From the NCBI GenBank assembly GCA_029260495.1, contig JAJDDD010000010.1, positions 62,001 to 126,000 of the forward strand: 64,000 bases of DNA, written 5' to 3'. Positions 1 through 9,728 of the stretch are shown one piece after another (position 1 is the first letter of the stretch; every line of letters starts with the position of its first letter). This stretch comes from Phycisphaerales bacterium. Its GTDB lineage: Bacteria; Planctomycetota; Phycisphaerae; Phycisphaerales; UBA1924. The notes under the pieces were generated by a model. It was not told the DNA's origin. It saw only the letters and a list, made by a program, of their open reading frames with translations, and made no database searches. The position numbers were made by a program, and so were the translations under genes.

Positions 1-545
1 CCTTTTCCTGATGCAGCGCGGGGAAGAAGTTTGGGAACGCGCAAATGCAGTGGCTTGTGAGCGCGGGAGGCCCACTGTTTGAGATAGGCCATCTGGACGC
101 CGGTGGTGGAGTCAACCCGGTCTGCGGCTTCCATAAGTGAGACGAGGGCGATCGCTTCAAGCTCCGGTTCGAGGTCGCGCTGCGCGATGGACTCGCGGAT
201 GGCGTCCACGCGGGCGCCATTTTCAGGCTTGAAGAAACGGGACTTGATGCAGAACGTCTCAGTGAAGTAGCCGGGATCGGGCGCCAGTTGATTGAGTTCG
301 TCGATGAGATCGGTCGCACGCTCGAGCCAGTCTTCAAGGTCAGATTGGATATAGGCGCGAGCGAGCGTCGCGGCGTAGGCGTTGTGATCGTTTGCAAGAA
401 CGCGGAAGCTCGCCTGCTTCAGTGCGCAGCCGACGCGCGAGGTTCCGGAGAAGAGGTCAAGAACCGTTCCGTTCGGTTGAATCGCCTCGATGGCGCCAAC
501 GATAAGCTGGGTCAATAGACGTTTTGAGCCGAGATATTTGATCAT
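1..545 (-). CDS. DNA adenine methylase, COG3392-like (partial)
   Basis: Adenine-specific (N6) DNA methyltransferase of the D12/COG3392 type, cut off by the left window edge; only the first 181 codons are visible. The protein opens with MIKYLGSKR, the usual start of this family. It continues with the SAM-binding motif I as DLFSGTSRVG (about residues 30-39), a motif-II-like NDHN, and the FFKPENGARVDAIRE stretch I associate with COG3392 enzymes. The catalytic DPPY-type motif would lie beyond the edge, so activity cannot be judged. The start is ATG at 545, 30 bases downstream of the rnr stop on the same strand, so it may be co-transcribed with rnr. No restriction endonuclease is visible, so it could be an orphan methylase or part of a system to the left. 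Confidence 0.8.
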   Translation of the reverse strand, partial: MIKYLGSKRLLTQLIVGAIEAIQPNGTVLDLFSGTSRVGCALKQASFRVLANDHNAYAATLARAYIQSDLEDWLERATDLIDELNQLAPDPGYFTETFCIKSRFFKPENGARVDAIRESIAQRDLEPELEAIALVSLMEAADRVDSTTGVQMAYLKQWASRAHKPLHLRVPKLLPRAASGK

Positions 546-575
546 CCCTGAATCCAGATCTCGGGGGTGTGACGA

Positions 576-3014
576 TCACTGCCCTTTGCGTTTGTTTTTG
601 CGATCCTGGCGATAGTCTTTTTTCCGTTTGTCGCGGCTGCGCGAGCGTTGACTTCGTTTCTGCGACCCGGTGCGAGATGCATCAAAGCCGGCGCCTTCAG
701 CAGACCCGATGCCGCCGCCAGCACCGCCGAGTTTGAGCGCCTTGCCGACGCCTTCGCGTTTCTTGGCGCTTTCGTCAGAGATGAGCAACTCCATCTGCCT
801 GCGGGCGAGATCCACTTCGGCAACGATGACCGCGACGCGATCGCCGAGCTTGAAGGAGCGGCCTGAGCCTTCGTGGACGAGCGCCCCGGTGCGCTGATCC
901 AGGCGCCAGCGCCCCCCCCACTTTTCCGGAGTGGGAAGATCCTGAGTGCGCACAAGGCCTTCGACAAGATACTTGTCAAGGCGCACAAAGACGCCGGAGT
1001 TTGTGACACCTGTAATGACGCCGGGAAACTCAGCGCCGATGTGCTCAGACATCAGCTGCATGACGAGGAAGTTGCGAAGCTCGCGCTCGGCTGCTTCAGC
1101 GCGATCTTCCGTGCGGCCGCACTGCGAGCCGATCTGACGGAGCGCTTCGTCGTCAGGGCATGCGGGAGTTTGATTGAGTTTTTTACCCAGCGCTTTCTTT
1201 TCTTTATCGGAGTGCGGCGGGTTTTTGCCGTTGTTGGTCTGCTTCAGGTATTCGCCGAGCGCGCGGTGGACGGTCAGGTCCGGGTAACGACGGATGGGGC
1301 TTGTAAAGTGCGCATAGGCGTCGGAGGCGAGCGCAAAATGCCCGATGTGCGCGGGCGAATACTCCGCTTTGGTGAGTGTGCGGAGAACCGCCATATGAAC
1401 AGCCGGACCCGCTGCGGTTCCGCGCGTGGCGTCGAGAAGCCCCTGAAGCTCTTCGCGCGAAGGACTCTTGGGAATCCGATAGCCCGCGACGCTCACAAAT
1501 TTTTGCAGTTCGCCAAACTCGCCAGGCGTCGGCTCGGGATGAACGCGGCGTAGAAGTGGCACACCGACACTCTCAAATAGCTTCGCGAGAGATTCATTCG
1601 CCTCCACCATGAACATTTCGATGATCGTATGGGTGAAGGCGTCATCCTCAGGTTCAGCGTCAATAACGCGGCCTTCATCATTGAAGATAAGCTCGACCTC
1701 AGGCAGATCGAGATGGATCATCCCAGCTCGCCGGCGACGTTTGCGGATGGCAGTCGCCAAAGAGTTCATCTCACGAACCGTGTCGATAAGTTGCTCGGAG
1801 TACTTGGGCTCGGTGCGGGCGTGCTTGCGAGCTTCCTTGATGTCGCCGTCGATGAGGGCCTGCGCTTCGAGATAGGTCATGCGCTTGGCTGAGTGAATAA
1901 CAGTTGACGCAAATCCGCGCTTGGTGACATTCCCCCTCTTGTCGTACTCCATGTAGGCGCTCTTGCAGAAGCGAGGCACACCTTCCTGAAGAGAACAAAT
2001 TCCGTTTGAGAGCAACTCCGGAAGCATGGGGATGACGAGCCGCGGGAGGTAGACGGAGTTGCCGCGCTCTGCGGCTTCGACATCGAGCGGTGATCCAAGC
2101 TTGATGAAGGAAGAAACATCAGCGATGTGCACACCCAACCGCCAGCCACCGGATTCCGTGCGCGTGAGGCTGATCGCATCGTCAAAGTCGCGTGCGTCGG
2201 GGGGATCGATGGTTGCGATAAACTCATTGCGAAGGTCTTCACGGTCAGGGAAGCCCTTGCCGGAGTCGATGGCGCGTTCGATTTCCTCCTCGAAAGCCTG
2301 GGTGACGTCGCGCGTCTGCTGAATGCAGGATTCGGGAAAATCACCGGGAAGGTTGTGGGCTTCGATGATCGCTTGTGTTTCAACATCGGGCTCGCCGGCC
2401 TCACCAAGGACTTTTGTAATAACGCCCTCTGCGAGGTAATCGCCCTCTGCGTGTTCGATGATCTCGAAAATAACCTTATCGCCGGCCTTGGCGTTCTTGG
2501 CGCCCGGGTCGCGCACCACGACAGGTTGCGTTGCTGCTTTTCCATCGGGCATCACAATCCACTCGGCGCCCCGTTTGACGAGTTCGCCCGAGAAAGACGT
2601 ATGCTTGCGTTCGAGAACTTCGACAATGTCACCGACAAAGTCATTCTTGCCGCGGCGTTTTTCACGGAGCACTTTGGCCCGCACGATGTCACCGGACATC
2701 GCATCGAGCGTGTTGTCTGGGGGAACAAAGAGGTCGCCGTGCGAATACTTGCCCTGGGGGATGAGAAAGCCGAAGCCTTTCGCGTGTTTGCGAAAAGTTC
2801 CCGTGATCTCATCGGGCAGGCCCGGCAGAGCGACCCGATCCCCGGCGCCGATCAGGACGCGCTGATCGCGCTCCAACTCGGTGATTGCCTGGAGAAAATC
2901 ATCACCGTCCTCCTCGGGGACGCCGAGATCGATCGCCATTTGTTCCGCGGTTGCGGCCTCATAAGCGTCGTGGGAGACATGCTTGATAATGCGTTGTTTA
3001 AACCGTTCGGGCAT
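576..3014 (-). CDS. rnr: Ribonuclease R
   Basis: 3'-5' exoribonuclease of the RNB (RNase II/R) family that degrades structured RNA and takes part in mRNA and rRNA turnover in the cytoplasm. The 812-residue protein matches the usual RNase R length. In order: an N-terminal helical region, cold-shock-like OB domains (KGFGFLIPQ, GDLFVPPDN), the RNB catalytic domain with acidic residues in DPPDARDFDDAISL, the RNB signature HFTSPIRRYPDLTVHR, and a C-terminal S1 domain starting near GVITGVTNSGVFV. A Lys/Arg-rich tail ends the protein, as is common in RNase R. A strong terminator separates it from rpoD upstream, so it probably has its own promoter in 3015-3084. Confidence 0.95.
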   Translation of the reverse strand: MPERFKQRIIKHVSHDAYEAATAEQMAIDLGVPEEDGDDFLQAITELERDQRVLIGAGDRVALPGLPDEITGTFRKHAKGFGFLIPQGKYSHGDLFVPPDNTLDAMSGDIVRAKVLREKRRGKNDFVGDIVEVLERKHTSFSGELVKRGAEWIVMPDGKAATQPVVVRDPGAKNAKAGDKVIFEIIEHAEGDYLAEGVITKVLGEAGEPDVETQAIIEAHNLPGDFPESCIQQTRDVTQAFEEEIERAIDSGKGFPDREDLRNEFIATIDPPDARDFDDAISLTRTESGGWRLGVHIADVSSFIKLGSPLDVEAAERGNSVYLPRLVIPMLPELLSNGICSLQEGVPRFCKSAYMEYDKRGNVTKRGFASTVIHSAKRMTYLEAQALIDGDIKEARKHARTEPKYSEQLIDTVREMNSLATAIRKRRRRAGMIHLDLPEVELIFNDEGRVIDAEPEDDAFTHTIIEMFMVEANESLAKLFESVGVPLLRRVHPEPTPGEFGELQKFVSVAGYRIPKSPSREELQGLLDATRGTAAGPAVHMAVLRTLTKAEYSPAHIGHFALASDAYAHFTSPIRRYPDLTVHRALGEYLKQTNNGKNPPHSDKEKKALGKKLNQTPACPDDEALRQIGSQCGRTEDRAEAAERELRNFLVMQLMSEHIGAEFPGVITGVTNSGVFVRLDKYLVEGLVRTQDLPTPEKWGGRWRLDQRTGALVHEGSGRSFKLGDRVAVIVAEVDLARRQMELLISDESAKKREGVGKALKLGGAGGGIGSAEGAGFDASRTGSQKRSQRSRSRDKRKKDYRQDRKNKRKGQ

Positions 3015-3084
3015 TGGGGTGTCTCAAAAGAGTTGGACCAGTAAGGATGCAAGGATAGCGAAGAAGAGAATTTCGACAGGAATG

Positions 3085-3116
3085 TAAAAAAAGGCGACGC
3101 TCCCTCAGCGTCGCCT
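3085..3116 (-). terminator. Rho-independent terminator after rpoD
   Basis: On the minus strand a perfect 10-bp stem (AGGCGACGCT pairing with AGCGTCGCCT, 5-base loop) is followed directly by a run of seven Ts. It lies about 43 bases beyond the rpoD stop and ends the dnaG-rpoD direction of transcription before rnr. Confidence 0.9.
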
Positions 3117-3158
3117 CGTGTAGTCCGCAGCGTGGCGGATTCATCAGTTTTTGCAAGC

Positions 3159-4892
3159 TTATTCGTCTTCTTCAGCGGTCTGCTGGTGGTCAACAAAGCT
3201 GGAAAGCTTGCGCGAGCGGACCGGATGCTGAAGCTTGCGGATCGCCTTCGCTTCGACCTGGCGAACACGCTCACGCGTGACCTTGAAGATGCGACCGACC
3301 TCTTCGAGCGTATAGGTGTAGCCGTCGCCGATGCCATAGCGAAGCTTCAGGATCTCACGCTCGCGGTAAGTCAGCGTCTTGAGCACCTGTTCGATGCGCT
3401 GGGAGAGCATCTCGCTCGCCGCTGTGTTCGAGGGGCTTTCCTGGCGCTCGTCTTCGATGAAGTCACCGAAGTATGAGTCTTCGCTTTCGCCAACCGGGCG
3501 ATCAAGACTGATGGGGTGACGGCTGATCTTCATCACGCGCTGAACTTCGGGGACAGTCATGTCGGCCCGCTCAGCAAGCTCTTCGATAGTGGGCTCGACG
3601 CCGTCCTGCTGAACAAGCATTTTCTGAATATTCCGAATCTTGCTCATCGTCTCGATCATGTGGACGGGGATTCGGATGGTCCGCGCATGATCAGCGATCG
3701 CCCGGGTGATCGCCTGGCGAATCCACCATGTCGCATAGGTGCTGAACTTGTAGCCGCGTTTGTATTCGTACTTATCGACAGCTCGCATCAGGCCGGTGTT
3801 GCCTTCCTGAATAATGTCAAGGAAAGAGAGCCCGCGATTGCGATACTTCTTCGCGATGGAAACAACGAGGCGAAGGTTGCCGCCGGAAAGATCGCGCTTG
3901 CCTTGCTCGTACTCCCAGAAGACGTTGTCGAGATGGCGAACGCGCTCTGCGAGCTCTTCCGGCTCTTCCAGGACAAGTGCGCGCAGGCCGTTAAGCTCTT
4001 CACGCATCACAATGACATCTTCAGGATCAAAGCGGTCGGGATAGCGTTCAGCCTTGGCGAGAGCTTTCTGAAGAGCAAGCATCTTGCGCGAAATGCTCCG
4101 AAGCTTCTTAAGGATCGGCGTAATGCGACTCGTGCGCAAAGAACACTCTTCAACAAGGACAGCCATCCGACGCCGGCGCAAATGCATACGGCGTCTGACA
4201 TCCGCCTCCACCTCGGCGTCTTCGTTGCGCTTGGCCTCTTCGAGTTCTTCCCATTCAGCCTCGCCAACGAGCAGCAGCTTTTTGAGCGTCTCGACGTTGT
4301 AAGGAATGCGGGTGGCGATCTTCTCTTTGGCGTTTTCCTCCGCGGTCGAGATTCTCATCGTGCGATCGAAAGGAAGCTCGCTTTTGTTGACCGCAATCAG
4401 CGTCTGAACGCCGAGCATGACCGCGTGATCATTTTCCATACAACGCCGGCGGAAGATCATGCGCGTGGTTTCGATCTTCTTCGCCAGGCGAATTTCCTCG
4501 TCGCGCGTGAGCAGCGGGATCGTGCCCATCTGCGTCAAATACATGCGGACAGGATCGTCAATGCGCTTGGCTGAGCCCTCGAGGGCTGCTTCAAGGACTT
4601 TTCTGGTTTCGACATCTTCCTTGGGTTTGATGCCGAGAAAGGCTGCTTCATCGAATGGAATGCGACGCGACGCAGCGGCTCTTTTCGCGTCACGATAAAG
4701 CTGAGCTTTAAAATCGCGCAGATCGAGCAGCTTCAGGCCGCGCCGATCCGCCTCCACCAGCAACTGATCCATCCGGCCCGGATCAACCATGTCGTCCGGA
4801 ACAGTGTTATTGATTTCTTCGTAGCTCAGCCAACCTCTGTCACTCGAAAGAGCCAATAGGTCCACCATCGCGGGATGCATATATGCGATCAC
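3159..4892 (-). CDS. rpoD: Primary RNA polymerase sigma factor RpoD/SigA
   Basis: Housekeeping sigma-70 factor directing core RNA polymerase to -35/-10 promoters. The 577-residue protein has an N-terminal region 1.1-like segment ([17 protein letters not shown]) and region 1.2 ([22 protein letters not shown]). The region 2 core is textbook ([56 protein letters not shown]), followed by region 3 (HMIETMSKI) and region 4 with the helix-turn-helix [17 protein letters not shown]. The listed start is a GTG behind a GGGAG element; ATG codons 5 and 9 are alternatives, and the last would start MVDLL as in many SigA proteins. It lies downstream of dnaG as in the classical macromolecular synthesis operon. 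Confidence 0.97.
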   Translation of the reverse strand: MIAYMHPAMVDLLALSSDRGWLSYEEINNTVPDDMVDPGRMDQLLVEADRRGLKLLDLRDFKAQLYRDAKRAAASRRIPFDEAAFLGIKPKEDVETRKVLEAALEGSAKRIDDPVRMYLTQMGTIPLLTRDEEIRLAKKIETTRMIFRRRCMENDHAVMLGVQTLIAVNKSELPFDRTMRISTAEENAKEKIATRIPYNVETLKKLLLVGEAEWEELEEAKRNEDAEVEADVRRRMHLRRRRMAVLVEECSLRTSRITPILKKLRSISRKMLALQKALAKAERYPDRFDPEDVIVMREELNGLRALVLEEPEELAERVRHLDNVFWEYEQGKRDLSGGNLRLVVSIAKKYRNRGLSFLDIIQEGNTGLMRAVDKYEYKRGYKFSTYATWWIRQAITRAIADHARTIRIPVHMIETMSKIRNIQKMLVQQDGVEPTIEELAERADMTVPEVQRVMKISRHPISLDRPVGESEDSYFGDFIEDERQESPSNTAASEMLSQRIEQVLKTLTYREREILKLRYGIGDGYTYTLEEVGRIFKVTRERVRQVEAKAIRKLQHPVRSRKLSSFVDHQQTAEEDE

Positions 4893-5052
4893 TTGTCCCG
4901 TTCTCCCAACGCTTGTTTCAAGAGATTCTGTTTATTCTCAACCACAATAATTCGCCTGCCCCGGAGTCTTCCTCTTGTGGGGGCAAACGGCCTCTCTCTT
5001 TCAATCCACGACGAACGCCTTTCAGCGATCATCCGGGCATACAGACATTCAT

Positions 5053-6963
5053 TCATCCACCCGTTGAGCGGGAGACTCTGGGTAAGACTGCGGGGTTTCC
5101 TTCAAGCTCCCGGTGGCGCCGGCTTACACTCGCCAGACGACTGGCAAGGGACTCCGTGGGGTGCTCTGTTTCAATAATTAACGGTGCGTCTTCAGCGGGC
5201 AGGTTGTCATCACGATGGGCATGGCGTTGCCGGGCAGCGGTGCGAAGACAGCCGCCAAGATGTTCGCGCAGGCGATCCGTGTCGTGATCCGTCACTCGTT
5301 CAATCTCCGAAGCAAGGCTCGTCGCAGCCTGTCGTGCCTGTGCGTTTTCCAGTGCCGCGAGAAGGCGGGCGAGGGTGGGCTCGTCATCCGCATCCACCAA
5401 CTCCCAGAACGCCCGGGCGACCTCTCGTGCCGGGTTCCAATCGTAGGCGCCAGGAATCGTCACGTCCCGGGCCGCCGCTCCAAAAGTTCCGAGCAAGCCC
5501 GGCTCACACAGCAAACACCCAAGGGCATGCTCGGCCGCAGACCACTCGGCTGGAGCGAGCATTTCTGCAGGCTCCACAACCGAAACAGGTTGACTTTCAG
5601 ATAGAGTCCGGCGGGGACGGGCAGCATGGCGAAGCTCATCGAGAACTGTCTGCTCACTCACGCCCGCGAGCGCAGCGATCTGGCGGATAATCAGTTGCTT
5701 GCGAAGAGGCGCCACCTGATTCAACCCGATCTCCGCCAGACGGATGAGATCCTGCCGAAGCGCCGCAGCCCGGGCGGAAAGGCCCATCGCGCTCAGCCTT
5801 TCGCCAAGACGAGCAAAGCGGTAGTCAAGGGCGTCAACAGCGCCGTCGATTGCTTCACGGAAGCGCTGGGAGCCCTCCGGCGACTTGAGAAGCTCATCCG
5901 GGTCAGCGCCATCAGGGAGGATCGCGATCTTGACATCAACCGGCTCAGCGAAGAAGACCTCAAGAGCGCGATCCGCAGCGCGAGCGCCGGCTTGATCGCC
6001 ATCAAAGAGAATGACGACTGTGTCACACAGCCGGCGAAGAACGCGCGCATGCTTGGGCGTCAGAGCAGTCCCCAGCGTCGCAACGACGTTGGTAAAGCCC
6101 GCAGCGTGGCAGGCGATAACATCGGTGTACCCTTCCGTGACAACAGCCCGGCCGTCTTCCTGGATGGGTCGGGCGGCGGCGTGCAGGCCGTACAACGTCG
6201 CCGACTTGTCGAAGAGCGATGTTTCGGGCGAGTTCAGGTACTTGGGCTCGTCGGCGTCATCAATCCGGCGGGCGCCAAAGGCAATAGCCCGGCCGGCCTG
6301 ATCGATGATGGGAAAAATAATGCGGTTGCGAAAGGCGTCATACGCCCCGCCGGTGTCTCTATGCTTCGCCAAACCCGCAGCGACCAGCAGATCCTCCGAA
6401 CAGCCTCTTTGCGTCAGTGTCGCAAGCAGGCCGTCCCAGCGGTCAGGGGCGGCGCCAAGCTGGAATGATTCGATAAGCCCTTCGTCTATCGTTCGTTTTG
6501 TCAGAGCGTCGCGGGCGGTCGCGCCGTGCTGTTCGTGCTTGAGGATGGCGCAGAAGAAGTCCAGCGCGGCCCGATTGACCTGCGCAATGTCTGCTCGTGT
6601 GAAGGCTGGGCTGTCGGGATCGAAGTCGTCACCGCCTCCGTCGTCGTTCTTGCGCCAGGGAGTCAGTTCAATGCCCGCGCGTTGAGCGAGAAGCTCGAGC
6701 GATTCGCGGAACGTCATCTTGTGATAGTTCATCACGAAATCAAACGCGTTGCCGCCAGCCCCGCACGAAAAACAGTGGTAAATCTGCTTGTGAGGCACAA
6801 CGCACATCGATGGCTTGTGGTCGTCATGAAAGGGACAAATACAGACATACTCGCGCCCGCGGGCCTTCAGAGCGAGCCGCTCGCCGACAAGATGCACGAT
6901 GTCTGTCTCGTCGAGGACGCGTTGCCGATCGTCAATTGCTGACTTGAGAAGCGCCACGACCAT
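5053..6963 (-). CDS. dnaG: DNA primase
   Basis: Synthesises RNA primers for replication and interacts with the replicative helicase. With the ATG at 6963 the protein has 636 residues. The CHC2 zinc finger has ligands C43, H46, C64 and C67 (CPFH ... CFSC). The primase core follows, then a TOPRIM domain with TEGYTDVIA and the acidic FDGDQAG motif; the C-terminal helicase-interaction region is divergent. The open frame extends 33 codons further upstream, but that part looks non-coding. A GTG two codons inside (6957) has a better-spaced GGAG, so the exact start is uncertain. It lies 160 bases upstream of rpoD, as is common for this pair. Confidence 0.95.
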   Translation of the reverse strand: MVVALLKSAIDDRQRVLDETDIVHLVGERLALKARGREYVCICPFHDDHKPSMCVVPHKQIYHCFSCGAGGNAFDFVMNYHKMTFRESLELLAQRAGIELTPWRKNDDGGGDDFDPDSPAFTRADIAQVNRAALDFFCAILKHEQHGATARDALTKRTIDEGLIESFQLGAAPDRWDGLLATLTQRGCSEDLLVAAGLAKHRDTGGAYDAFRNRIIFPIIDQAGRAIAFGARRIDDADEPKYLNSPETSLFDKSATLYGLHAAARPIQEDGRAVVTEGYTDVIACHAAGFTNVVATLGTALTPKHARVLRRLCDTVVILFDGDQAGARAADRALEVFFAEPVDVKIAILPDGADPDELLKSPEGSQRFREAIDGAVDALDYRFARLGERLSAMGLSARAAALRQDLIRLAEIGLNQVAPLRKQLIIRQIAALAGVSEQTVLDELRHAARPRRTLSESQPVSVVEPAEMLAPAEWSAAEHALGCLLCEPGLLGTFGAAARDVTIPGAYDWNPAREVARAFWELVDADDEPTLARLLAALENAQARQAATSLASEIERVTDHDTDRLREHLGGCLRTAARQRHAHRDDNLPAEDAPLIIETEHPTESLASRLASVSRRHRELEGNPAVLPRVSRSTGG

Positions 6964-7358
6964 AGCTCCATCGCGCTGCGGAAACATTCTCCGCAAGACG
7001 CAGACCGGAAAGCTGACGACAACCACGCAACACGCAAGACGGAGTTCGCCTCTGGTGCGCATGACTTACGAGAAAGCACTGGATGCAGTGGCGCTCGTGG
7101 AGGTGGGTTGGTCAGGTCCGAGAGTCGGCATGAAGCCGGCCGGCCGTGATCCGGGGTTCGAGCACGCTGAATCATTCTAACGCTATCACGCTCACGGGCT
7201 CGGTCAACTGTGCCGGCTGGGAAATTTAGGGAGCGGGCGCCAATTGTTCCGGCGGCCTCAGGCTCCCACCTCTCGAACTCAGGGCAGACGCAACGTTTTT
7301 ACTGGCCGCAGCCACTTATTCGGACCATCTGGCCGCCGGATCGGTATCATCGCCCGCC
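6964..7358. other. Divergent intergenic region dnaG/acyP
   Basis: About 395 bases between the divergent dnaG (minus) and acyP (plus) starts. Only short overlapping frames occur. It presumably holds both promoters, but I could not assign -35/-10 elements with confidence and see no repeat or RNA gene. Confidence 0.4.
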
Positions 7359-7625
7359 ATGCGATACGAGGTGAACTTTGTCGGACATGTCCAGGGAGTT
7401 GGATTCCGGGCGACCGCCCACCGGCTGGCTGTCGAGCAGGGCATCGTGGGGTGGGTCCGGAATGAGCCCGACGGCAGCGTGCAACTGGCAATCGAGGGCG
7501 AACCCAGCGATCTTGACACGTTTCTGGACAACATGCGCTCCCGGCTCGGAGGCCACATCGAGCAAGAACATACTGTGCAGGCCCAAGAGCGCGGCGGATA
7601 CACCGGCTTTGAGATTCGTCACTAA
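7359..7625 (+). CDS. acyP: Acylphosphatase
   Basis: Small cytoplasmic enzyme that hydrolyses the carboxyl-phosphate bond of acyl phosphates such as 1,3-bisphosphoglycerate or acetyl phosphate. The 88-residue length is typical. Family signatures are clear: the phosphate-binding loop GHVQGVGFRA with catalytic Arg near residue 18, the second signature GWVRNEPDGSV with catalytic Asn, and a C-terminal GYTGFEIRH strand. It starts a plus-strand group with the HAD hydrolase (15-base gap) and the DUF418 gene, probably one operon. Confidence 0.93.
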   Translation: MRYEVNFVGHVQGVGFRATAHRLAVEQGIVGWVRNEPDGSVQLAIEGEPSDLDTFLDNMRSRLGGHIEQEHTVQAQERGGYTGFEIRH

Positions 7626-7640
7626 CGCAGCGCCCAATCC

Positions 7641-8345
7641 ATGCTGATTCTCTTCGATATTGATCTCACACTGCTCTCCTCGTTCGGATGCGGCATGCAA
7701 GCAATGGAAGACGCTGGACGCGAGATGTTTGGCCCAGATTTTTCCGGGGAAGGCGTGCAGTACGCCGGACGCCTGGACCCGCTCATTATTGACGACCTCC
7801 TCGCGATGAATGGAGCGCAGCCGGGAGCATCCCAGCGTGATGCCTACGCCGCGACGTATGCCTATCACCTGGAACGAAGCCTGGCAGAGCGCGGGGGGAT
7901 TGACGCCCTCCCCGGCGCGCAGGAGTTGGTTGGAGCCCTGCTTCAGCGCGAAGGCGCGACCATCGGGCTGCTGACTGGCAACTTTGAAAAAACAGGATCG
8001 ATGAAGCTCCGCGCCGCCGGGATTCAGCCAGAAGATTTTTCAGTGCAAGTCTGGGGCTCGGATTCCCCGCACGAGCCGCCATCGCGAGATCACCTGCCAC
8101 CAGTTGCCTGTCGCCGGTACGCCGAGCTTCACGGCGCCGAAATTGCGCCGGAGCACGTTGTCATCATTGGAGATACGCCCTGGGATGTGCAGTGCGCCAG
8201 AGTCAATGGATGCCTCGCGCTGGGCGTCGCGACCGGGCACTATGATGCGGAGCAGCTCGCGAAGGCCGGCGCAAATCGGGTTGTGGCTGACCTTTCTGAC
8301 ACCCAGGAACTGCTTCGATGGATGAACATGACGGCGGCCATGTGA
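7641..8345 (+). CDS. HAD-superfamily hydrolase (phosphatase-like)
   Basis: Haloacid-dehalogenase-fold hydrolase of 234 residues. Motif I is DIDLTLL near residue 6, a variant DxD with the nucleophile and acid Asp. The cap region follows (GMQAMEDAGREMFG), then motif II in IGLLTGNFEKT and the acidic motif IV in VVIIGDTPWDVQCA. The LTGN and IGDTPxDV elements recall phosphoglycolate phosphatase-like enzymes, but the substrate cannot be inferred. It follows acyP closely, and its 3' end overlaps the predicted DUF418 start. Confidence 0.85.
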   Translation: MLILFDIDLTLLSSFGCGMQAMEDAGREMFGPDFSGEGVQYAGRLDPLIIDDLLAMNGAQPGASQRDAYAATYAYHLERSLAERGGIDALPGAQELVGALLQREGATIGLLTGNFEKTGSMKLRAAGIQPEDFSVQVWGSDSPHEPPSRDHLPPVACRRYAELHGAEIAPEHVVIIGDTPWDVQCARVNGCLALGVATGHYDAEQLAKAGANRVVADLSDTQELLRWMNMTAAM

Positions 8346-9703
8346 GCGCAGCTGCAGATGATGCAGCCGCCATCAATGAGAAGAGCGCCCCAGTGACGCC
8401 CGCATTGGCCGCGGAGCTCTCGCCTGTTGCTTCCGGCGAACGGATCGGAGCCATCGACGCCCTGCGCGGCCTCGCGCTCCTCGGCATCTTTGTGATGAAC
8501 ATCATCACCTTCGCCCTGCCAGGCGTCGCGATGATGAACCCCATGAAAGAAGGTGGGTTTGAGGGCGTCGATCGCTTCGCATGGATTTTCAACCACATCA
8601 TCTTCGACATGAAGATGATGACGCTGTTTTCCATGCTCTTTGGCGCCGGCATGATTGTGATGAGCGATCGTGCCCAGCAGCGCGGCGCCCCGCTCGCAGC
8701 AACCTATTACAGACGCATGGGCTGGCTCTTCGTCATCGGAATGCTCCACGCCTATCTCATCTGGTTCGGCGACATCCTCGTTGCGTACGCGATTTGCGGC
8801 TGCATCATCTACCCCATGCGAAAGCTGCGAGCGGGCACGTTGATTGCGGTCGGCCTCTGCTTCACGCTGGTGGCGGTTCCGGTGGTGATCGGATCCGGAA
8901 ATTTATTCGAGACGATGCGTGACAATGCGGCAGCGGCGCAACTCGCAATTGACGCCGGCGAATCGATCACCCAACAGCAAGAGCAGTGGATTGAAGAATG
9001 GGAGGGAATGCGCGGCGTCCTTGACCCAACGGCTGAGGACTTATCACGCGAGCGCGAAGCGATCAAGGAAGGCGGCTACGTCGATGTCATTCTGCACAAC
9101 GCTGAGATCGCACAGATGATTCAGATTCCCGCGTTCCTGATGGTGACCCTCTGGCGCGCAACCGGGATGATGCTCATCGGCGCCGGACTCATGCGAGCCG
9201 GCATGCTCATGGGAACATGGCGAAAAAGTTCGTACGTGAAGCTCATGCTGCTGGGATACGGCGTCGGACTGCCGTTGGTTGGATTGAGCGCACAGTGGCT
9301 CGTCGCCCACGAGTTTGACTTCATCGAACTGAACAAAAGCGGATTTCTCTTTAACTATTGCGGCTCGTTCTTCGTAGCATTGGGACACGCGAGCGCGCTG
9401 ATGCTTCTTTGGAAGCTCGGCGCCGCGCAATTCATTCTTGAATCGCTCGCCGCCGTGGGACGGATGGCCCTGACCAACTACCTCATGCAATCCGTACTCG
9501 GCGTCCTGATCTTCTGGGGCTACGGCATCGCCCTCTGGCAAGAGTACTCGCGCGCTGAGCTTTGGCTCTTCGTGATCGGCGTATGGATCTTCCAGATTCT
9601 CTTCAGCCGATTCTGGCTCAGCGCATTCCGCTTCGGCCCCGCAGAATGGGCATGGCGATCGCTCACCTACATGCGCACGCAACCGATGCGGAAGCAAGGC
9701 TAA
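8318..9703 (+). CDS. DUF418 family multi-pass membrane protein
   Basis: Integral membrane protein of 461 residues with about eight to ten hydrophobic helices. The N-terminal motif RIGAIDALRGLALLGIFVMN is the hallmark of the DUF418/acyltransferase-like family (YeiB relatives). The C-terminal half has the family's GRMALTNYLMQS and FGPAEWAWRSLTY motifs. Members may be membrane transporters or acyltransferases; the function is not established. The chosen ATG lies inside the end of the HAD gene (28-base overlap, AGGA upstream). A GTG at 8341 would reduce the overlap to a few bases. Confidence 0.85.
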   Translation: MDEHDGGHVSAAADDAAAINEKSAPVTPALAAELSPVASGERIGAIDALRGLALLGIFVMNIITFALPGVAMMNPMKEGGFEGVDRFAWIFNHIIFDMKMMTLFSMLFGAGMIVMSDRAQQRGAPLAATYYRRMGWLFVIGMLHAYLIWFGDILVAYAICGCIIYPMRKLRAGTLIAVGLCFTLVAVPVVIGSGNLFETMRDNAAAAQLAIDAGESITQQQEQWIEEWEGMRGVLDPTAEDLSREREAIKEGGYVDVILHNAEIAQMIQIPAFLMVTLWRATGMMLIGAGLMRAGMLMGTWRKSSYVKLMLLGYGVGLPLVGLSAQWLVAHEFDFIELNKSGFLFNYCGSFFVALGHASALMLLWKLGAAQFILESLAAVGRMALTNYLMQSVLGVLIFWGYGIALWQEYSRAELWLFVIGVWIFQILFSRFWLSAFRFGPAEWAWRSLTYMRTQPMRKQG

Positions 9704-9728
9704 AAAAACGCGCGCCCACGCTCGCGTT
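9702..9728 (-). terminator. Probable terminator of the small Cys-rich gene
   Basis: Read on the minus strand, an AACGCG/CGCGTT stem of 6 bp with a 10-base loop runs into seven Ts. It overlaps the stop codon of the 9727-9939 gene and the end of the convergent DUF418 gene, so the hairpin is built partly from coding sequence. Confidence 0.6.

Noticed and set aside
2127-3044. Long plus-strand ORF antisense to rnr
   Set aside because: It lies wholly over the conserved RNase R gene on the other strand; long antisense frames are expected in G+C-rich DNA and this one shows no domain.
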